NCBI GenBank assembly: GCA_910579955.1
Contig: CAJTWE010000013.1
Coordinates: 1-62,048 of the forward strand
DNA: 62,048 bases
Reading direction: 5' to 3'
DNA from: an uncultured Ruminococcus sp.
GTDB taxonomy: Bacteria > Bacillota > Clostridia > Oscillospirales > Ruminococcaceae
Part shown: positions 57,763 through 62,048 of the stretch, one piece after another
Layout: the number at the start of each line of letters is the position of its first letter
Numbering within the stretch: position 1 is the stretch's first letter
Made by a program: the position numbers and the translations under genes
Notes under the pieces: model-generated
What the model was told of the DNA's origin: nothing
Seen by the model: the letters and a program-made list of their open reading frames with translations, nothing else
The model's database searches: none

Positions 57763-58274
57763 GTTTTCGTCTTTGTGAAGAATTTTTTCATCGTGATTGT
57801 CTGGAAGTAGCACCTGATTTGGTTGGCAAGCTCATTGTCAGGCGTTTGACTGATGGTAGCTTGCTAAAGGAGCGTATTGCAGAAACCGAGGCTTATCGTG
57901 GAGAAGAGGATCTCGCCTGTCATGCGTCAAAAGGCAGGACAAAAAGGACGGAGCTGCTCTATGGAAAGTACGGTACTGTATATGTTTATCTTTGTTATGG
58001 GATGCACTGGCTTATGAATGTTATTACAGGAGAACTCGAACAGCCTCAGGGGGTTCTTATACGTGCAGGCGAAGTGCATAATGGACCTGCAAAGCTTACC
58101 AAATATTTGCAGGTGGATAAGAGCTTTAATGGAAAAAGCTTTATAGATAATGACGATTTGTGGATAGAGGACGACGGTTTTTGTCCTAATATCAGGACAG
58201 ATGTACGTGTTGGTATAGATTATGCCGGCGATTATTGGAAAAATTTACCGTGGAGATGGATCGCTGATAATTAG
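57759..58274 (+). CDS. DNA-3-methyladenine glycosylase (AAG/MPG family)
   Basis: A 171-residue base-excision glycosylase. AETEAYRGEEDLACHASKGRTKR, VYVYLCYGMHWLMNVI, GVLIRAGE and NGPAKLTKYL are hallmarks. It is about 20-30 residues shorter than most members but shows no loss of active-site motifs. RBS AAGGAG. Confidence 0.93.
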   Translation: MSFRLCEEFFHRDCLEVAPDLVGKLIVRRLTDGSLLKERIAETEAYRGEEDLACHASKGRTKRTELLYGKYGTVYVYLCYGMHWLMNVITGELEQPQGVLIRAGEVHNGPAKLTKYLQVDKSFNGKSFIDNDDLWIEDDGFCPNIRTDVRVGIDYAGDYWKNLPWRWIADN

Positions 58275-58307
58275 TAAAATATATTAAAATAAAAGGAGCG
58301 TACCTTA

Positions 58308-59651
58308 TTGGATGATATGAAAATGGCAAGGCGGCTTGCAGAGCTTGTGGCTGAAAAATCAGGTACTGCATATTTTGTTGGAGGTTATGTTCGTGACAGG
58401 CTTATGAAACGCATATGCAAGGATATTGATATTGAAGTTCACGGAATTTCAGTGGATGCTCTTGAAGAAATACTCGATAGCCTTGGAAACCGCATGAAAA
58501 TCGGCGAAAGCTTCGGAATATACGGAATAAAAGGTTGCAGTATTGATATAGCCTTGCCTAGGAGGGAATGTCCGTGCGGTAAGGGGCATCGTGATTTTTA
58601 TGTAATTGCTGACCCTTTTATAGGCACAGAAAAAGCTGCTTCAAGGCGTGATTTTACAGTAAATGCTCTTATGGAGAATATTCTTACAGGTGAGATAATC
58701 GATCATTTTGACGGAGTAAATGATATAGAAAATAAAATAATACGCCACGTAAATGACAATACGTTTCCGGAAGATCCACTCAGAGTTCTTAGGGCTGCGC
58801 AGTTTGCAGCACGGTTTGAGTTTGAAATATCAGATGAAACAATAGCCCTTTGCAGTGGTATAGATTTAAGTACGCTTTCTAAAGAACGTATTGAAATGGA
58901 ACTTATGAAGGCTCTTCTAAAAGCGGAGAAACCTTCATTATTCTTTGAATCACTTAGAAAAATGAATCAGCTTAAAACGTGGTTTGCGGAGGTCTTACAG
59001 CTAATAGGTGTACCTCAGAACGAGCGCTATCATATGGAAGGCGATGTTTGGAATCATACAATGATGGTGCTTGATGAAGCTGCAAAATATCGTGAATGCG
59101 TTACTTACCCTTATGGATTTATGATGACGGCTCTTGTACATGACTTTGGCAAAATCATATGCACAGAAAATAAAAATGGAGTTTATCATGCGTATGATCA
59201 TGAAATTAAAGGTTTATCTATGGTAAGCGAATTTTTGCATCGCATAACAAATGAAAAGAAGCTGATTCGATATGTCCTTAATATGACAGAACTCCACATG
59301 AAGCCGAATATTCTTGCCGGTGCTGGCTCTTCTGTGAAATCAACTAATAAGCTGTTTGATAGGGCGGTGAGTCCTATTGATCTTATATATTTTGCACAGG
59401 CTGATGATAATGGAAGAAAAACTCTTGTAGAGAGAACGTCCACTAAAGAATTCCTTATTGAAAGACTGAATATTTACAATGAAATGATGGCGAGACCGTA
59501 CGTTACAGGTAAGGATCTTATTGATGCAGGGCTTGTACCGGATAAGAATTTCAGAGATATTTTGGAGTATGCTCATAAGCTTAGAATTTCCGGTGTAGAA
59601 AAAAAGTCTGCTTTGAAGCAAACTATATCCTATGCCTCTAAGATGCGATAG
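58308..59651 (+). CDS. cca: CCA tRNA nucleotidyltransferase with HD domain
   Basis: A 447-residue class II nucleotidyltransferase that builds or repairs the tRNA 3' CCA end. The catalytic VGGYVRDRLMKRICKDIDIEV (GG...DxD), RRDFTVNAL and EDPLRVLRAAQFAARF are visible. A C-terminal HD domain has VHDFGK. TTG 58308 has AAGGAGCG upstream. Poly(A) polymerase relatives are similar, but this layout favours CCA addition. Confidence 0.9.
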   Translation: MDDMKMARRLAELVAEKSGTAYFVGGYVRDRLMKRICKDIDIEVHGISVDALEEILDSLGNRMKIGESFGIYGIKGCSIDIALPRRECPCGKGHRDFYVIADPFIGTEKAASRRDFTVNALMENILTGEIIDHFDGVNDIENKIIRHVNDNTFPEDPLRVLRAAQFAARFEFEISDETIALCSGIDLSTLSKERIEMELMKALLKAEKPSLFFESLRKMNQLKTWFAEVLQLIGVPQNERYHMEGDVWNHTMMVLDEAAKYRECVTYPYGFMMTALVHDFGKIICTENKNGVYHAYDHEIKGLSMVSEFLHRITNEKKLIRYVLNMTELHMKPNILAGAGSSVKSTNKLFDRAVSPIDLIYFAQADDNGRKTLVERTSTKEFLIERLNIYNEMMARPYVTGKDLIDAGLVPDKNFRDILEYAHKLRISGVEKKSALKQTISYASKMR

Positions 59652-59683
59652 AGTAGCCGTAAAAAATTTTTTGGAAAAAAGTA

Positions 59684-59798
59684 TTGACAAATGCTTTTGA
59701 ATAGTGTATACTAATGAAGTACTAAAAATAACGGTAATGACAATGGCGTCAGATTTTAAAAGCACTGCATAGTTGCTTTGGTTATCTGCGCCTTTTTT
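59684..59798 (+). promoter_or_regulatory. gdhA promoter followed by a leader terminator (attenuator candidate)
   Basis: TTGACA (59684-59689), 17-bp spacer, TATACT (59707-59712). A hairpin then follows: GGCG (59745-59748) with a CAGAT/ATCTG extension, pairing to CGCC (59789-59792). It contains an inner AAAGCA/TGCTTT stem and has six Ts (59793-59798). It lies about 93 bases before gdhA, so transcription must get past it. Confidence 0.72.
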
Positions 59799-59891
59799 AT
59801 TTGATATCGTTAATGATTTTAGTGCGTATATTTAATAATAATATTTTAGTGCTGTAATGCACAAAATTTTTGATGTAAGGAGAAATTAAAA

Positions 59892-61238
59892 ATGGCTTTA
59901 AAAAATCAGTATCTGATCGACCTGATGGAAACAGTAAAAAAGAGAAATGCCGGTGAGCCAGAATTCATTCAGGCAGTAACAGAGGTTCTTGAAACACTTG
60001 AACCAGTTGTTGAAAAGCGTCCTGATCTCGTAGAAGCTGGCGTTCTGGAAAGAATCGTTGAGCCTGAGAGACAGATCATGTTCCGTGTACCGTGGGTAGA
60101 TGACAACGGCAAGGTACAGGTAAACAGAGGCTTCCGTGTACAGTTTAACTCTGCAATCGGTCCATACAAGGGCGGTATCAGACTTCACCCATCCGTATAT
60201 ATCGGTATTATCAAGTTCCTGGGCTTTGAGCAGGTATTCAAGAACAGCCTTACAACACTGCCTATGGGCGGCGGTAAGGGCGGCTCTGACTTTGATCCTA
60301 AGGGCAAGAGCGATGGCGAAGTTATGCGTTTCTGCCAGAGCTTTATGACAGAGCTTTCTAAGCACATTGGCGCTGACTGCGACGTTCCTGCTGGTGATAT
60401 CGGTACAGGCGCACGTGAAGTTGGTTATATGTTTGGCCAGTACAAGAGACTGCGTAATGAATTCACAGGCGTTCTGACTGGTAAGGGTCTGACATACGGT
60501 GGTTCTCTTGCAAGAACAGAGGCTACAGGTTATGGTCTGCTGTACTTTACAAATGAAATGCTCCAGGCAAATGGTATGTCTCTTGAGGGCAAGACTGTTG
60601 TTATCTCCGGTTCTGGTAACGTTGCTATTTATGCAACTGAAAAGGCTATGGCATATGGTGCAAAGGTTGTTGCTCTGTCTGACTCCAACGGCTATATCTA
60701 TGACAAGAACGGTATCGATCTGCCACTCGTAAAGCAGCTCAAGGAAGTTGAAAGAAAGAGAATCAAGGAATATGTAAACGTTCATCCTGAGGCTGAATAT
60801 CATGAAGGCTGCAAGGGCATTTGGACAATTCCTTGTGATATTGCTCTGCCTTGTGCAACTCAGAACGAAATTGATAAGGAATCTGCTGAGATTCTGGTTA
60901 AGAATGGTTGTAAGGTTGTATCTGAGGGTGCAAATATGCCTTCTACACCTGAGGCTATTGAAACATATCTGTCAAATGGTATTCTCTATGGTCCAGCAAA
61001 GGCTGCAAATGCAGGCGGCGTTGCAACATCTGGTCTGGAAATGAGCCAGAACAGCGAGAGACTTTCTTGGACATTCGAGGAAGTTGACGCTAAGCTTCAC
61101 GGCATTATGAAGAGCATCTTCAAGGCTTGTGATGATGCAGCTAAGGAATACGGCATGGAAGGCAACTACATGGCTGGTGCTAATATTGCAGGCTTCCTGA
61201 AGGTTGCTGAAGCTATGAAGGCTCAGGGCTGCGTATAA
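59892..61238 (+). CDS. gdhA: NADP-type glutamate dehydrogenase
   Basis: A 448-residue hexameric enzyme that assimilates ammonium into glutamate. NSAIGPYKGGIRLHPSVYIGIIKFLGFEQVFKN and LPMGGGKGGSDFDPKGKSD carry the substrate and catalytic Lys residues; CDVPAGDIGTGAREVGYM and VISGSGNVAIYA (dinucleotide fold) follow. Length and motifs fit the NADP-dependent anabolic class. RBS AAGGAG. It is monocistronic, with a terminator downstream. Confidence 0.97.
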   Translation: MALKNQYLIDLMETVKKRNAGEPEFIQAVTEVLETLEPVVEKRPDLVEAGVLERIVEPERQIMFRVPWVDDNGKVQVNRGFRVQFNSAIGPYKGGIRLHPSVYIGIIKFLGFEQVFKNSLTTLPMGGGKGGSDFDPKGKSDGEVMRFCQSFMTELSKHIGADCDVPAGDIGTGAREVGYMFGQYKRLRNEFTGVLTGKGLTYGGSLARTEATGYGLLYFTNEMLQANGMSLEGKTVVISGSGNVAIYATEKAMAYGAKVVALSDSNGYIYDKNGIDLPLVKQLKEVERKRIKEYVNVHPEAEYHEGCKGIWTIPCDIALPCATQNEIDKESAEILVKNGCKVVSEGANMPSTPEAIETYLSNGILYGPAKAANAGGVATSGLEMSQNSERLSWTFEEVDAKLHGIMKSIFKACDDAAKEYGMEGNYMAGANIAGFLKVAEAMKAQGCV

Positions 61239-61271
61239 TTCTTCTTACATTAAAATAATATAAATAAGAAT

Positions 61272-61301
61272 AGCGATCTGCTTGATGCGGGTCGCTTTCT
61301 T
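61272..61301 (+). terminator. Rho-independent terminator of gdhA
   Basis: AGCGATCTGC (61272-61281) / GCGGGTCGCT (61287-61296), 5-base loop, TTCTTAT tail. Confidence 0.85.
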
Positions 61302-61340
61302 ATATTTGCTTGAGTTTACACAATATATACAGAATATTCG

Positions 61341-61370
61341 TTTTTTTTTTTTTTTTTTTTTGCGTATAAT
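61341..61370 (+). promoter_or_regulatory. Promoter with a 21-T homopolymer in the spacer/-35 region
   Basis: A run of 21 Ts (61341-61361) lies immediately upstream of TATAAT (61365-61370). The position expected for a -35 box falls within the T-run, so the run's length would set promoter geometry. It precedes the zinc-ribbon gene at 61419. Confidence 0.6.
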
Positions 61371-61418
61371 TTAAAAAGGAAAAGTGTGTGAATTTAAGTA
61401 CAAGAGGAGAGAAAGACT

Positions 61419-61840
61419 ATGTACTGTACGAAATGCGGAAAACGAATTTCTGATGATGAAAAGACATGTTCTGGGTGTGAAGAGCCTATACATGGCTTTA
61501 GACAACAAAGAAATATAAAAGATTTAAGAGGGACTAGAAATGCATTGACATTTGTTTTTGGATTAGTGGGAGCACTTGTTTATTTATATTTGATAAGTAT
61601 AATGATACCTAATATAGAGGGAGTGGCTGGATGGAGCAGAAGTTGGTATGATACTCTGCCGGGCGTTTTTTTACGTTATCCGTTTCAGCAATTATGTCAA
61701 TTGTGTCTATTGGCGTTTTTAGTAAAATAAAAAAGTCTGGAGAAGCAAATCATTTAGGAATAATTGGAATGATTCTGGGGATAATTACTTTAATAGCGAG
61801 TTTTATTACAGCCATTATACATATTATAATGACATTTTAA
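61419..61840 (+). pseudogene. Frameshifted zinc-ribbon membrane protein
   Basis: The frame opens with a zinc ribbon (MYCTKCGKRISDDEKTCSGC) and one membrane helix, then stops at 61730 after 103 codons. Past a run of seven Ts (61666-61672), another frame continues sensibly to a stop at 61838-61840: LSVSAIMSIVSIGVF, then KKSGEANHLGIIG and a last hydrophobic helix. One extra T in the run would join them into a ~141-residue protein with three to four helices. It is either a broken gene, a phase-variable gene or a sequence error. RBS GAGGAGAG. Confidence 0.8.
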
Positions 61841-61850
61841 TAAAAATATG

Positions 61851-61904
61851 ATTGCAACAAAGACTGCTTTGCAGGGTAAATGCAAGTGCTTTGCGCAATT
61901 TTTT
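61851..61904 (+). terminator. Rho-independent terminator
   Basis: ATTGC...CAAAG pairs with CTTTG...GCAAT and a further inner TTTGCA/TGCAAG stem; six Ts follow. Confidence 0.75.
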
Positions 61905-61976
61905 ATATAAAGCGAGCATAAAATATATAAAATCAAAAAATAAAACTGTTTAAAACATAAAATCGCAAAAAAACGC

Positions 61977-62005
61977 TTGACATAAATGGATAAGTATGGT
62001 ATAAT
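61977..62005 (+). promoter_or_regulatory. Consensus promoter leading out of the window
   Basis: TTGACA (61977-61982), 17-bp spacer, TATAAT (62000-62005). The following GAGGGAGGCAGGG is purine-rich; the gene it drives is beyond the right edge. Confidence 0.75.
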
Positions 62006-62048
62006 AATAAAGCTGTCGAGGGAGGCAGGGAAATAAAGGTAAGAGAGA

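Overview
The window looks like the chromosome of a strictly anaerobic, fermentative member of the Ruminococcaceae/Oscillospirales, close to Ruminococcus. The evidence is two secreted leucine-rich-repeat proteins ending in type I dockerins (cellulosome-type docking modules), the clostridial IspH-ribosomal S1 fusion, a pyruvate formate-lyase locus, Shine-Dalgarno-rich starts, and A/T-rich spacers carrying TTGACA/TATAAT promoters with 17-bp spacing. Genus-level identity is inference; no 16S rRNA is present.

Layout. 1-135: 3' end of a 5S rRNA and tRNA-Asn, the tail of an rRNA operon. 238-6164: an ECF S-component with a DUF4430 partner; a divergent zinc/cadmium efflux locus (P1B-ATPase, separate HMA protein, ArsR-type repressor, twin operators); an HD phosphohydrolase; and a self-regulating XRE/DUF3169 unit. 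6229-17388, all on the minus strand: tepA-like protease, ftsK/spoIIIE, ygiQ, ComEC-like MBL hydrolase, DUF3006, a flavoprotein, cmk, plsC and ispH-rpsA. 17738-23009: a small membrane protein, rlmB, a large P-type-ATPase-like protein with no catalytic motifs, and an LCP ligase. 23072-27500: a regulator fused to a desulfoferrodoxin-like module facing a pyruvate formate-lyase operon whose enzyme is split into separate ORFs, followed by pflA. 27592-32325: a corA gene behind a short leader ORF, then the two dockerin proteins. 32445-36986: str operon (rpsL, rpsG, fusA) and tuf. 37132-52105: dcw cell-wall/division cluster from mraZ to ftsZ, lacking murD, murC, murB and ftsA, with a strongly structured non-coding stretch between ftsL and the PBP gene. 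52327-59651: sigma factor, a degenerate tRNA-like sequence, zinc-ribbon and DUF1858 proteins, trmK, nif3-like, rlmA, rqcH, mpg and cca. 59892-61840: gdhA and a frameshifted zinc-ribbon membrane protein behind a 21-T tract.

Most of the window is core housekeeping (translation, wall synthesis, division, RNA modification). The parts least explained by known annotation are: the split pyruvate formate-lyase with an extra 68-residue Cys-containing ORF between its two pieces; the HTH-superoxide-reductase-like fusion beside it, whose promoter shares an 8-mer with the pfl promoter; the pseudo-P-type ATPase; the folded RNA candidates at 39241-39352 and 32910-33025; a Pro/Asp-rich leader peptide before corA; and a possible homopolymer-controlled gene at the right end.

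Start codons were reassigned by ribosome-binding-site spacing where the longest reading frame was implausible. All family calls come from motif recognition by eye; no database search was run.
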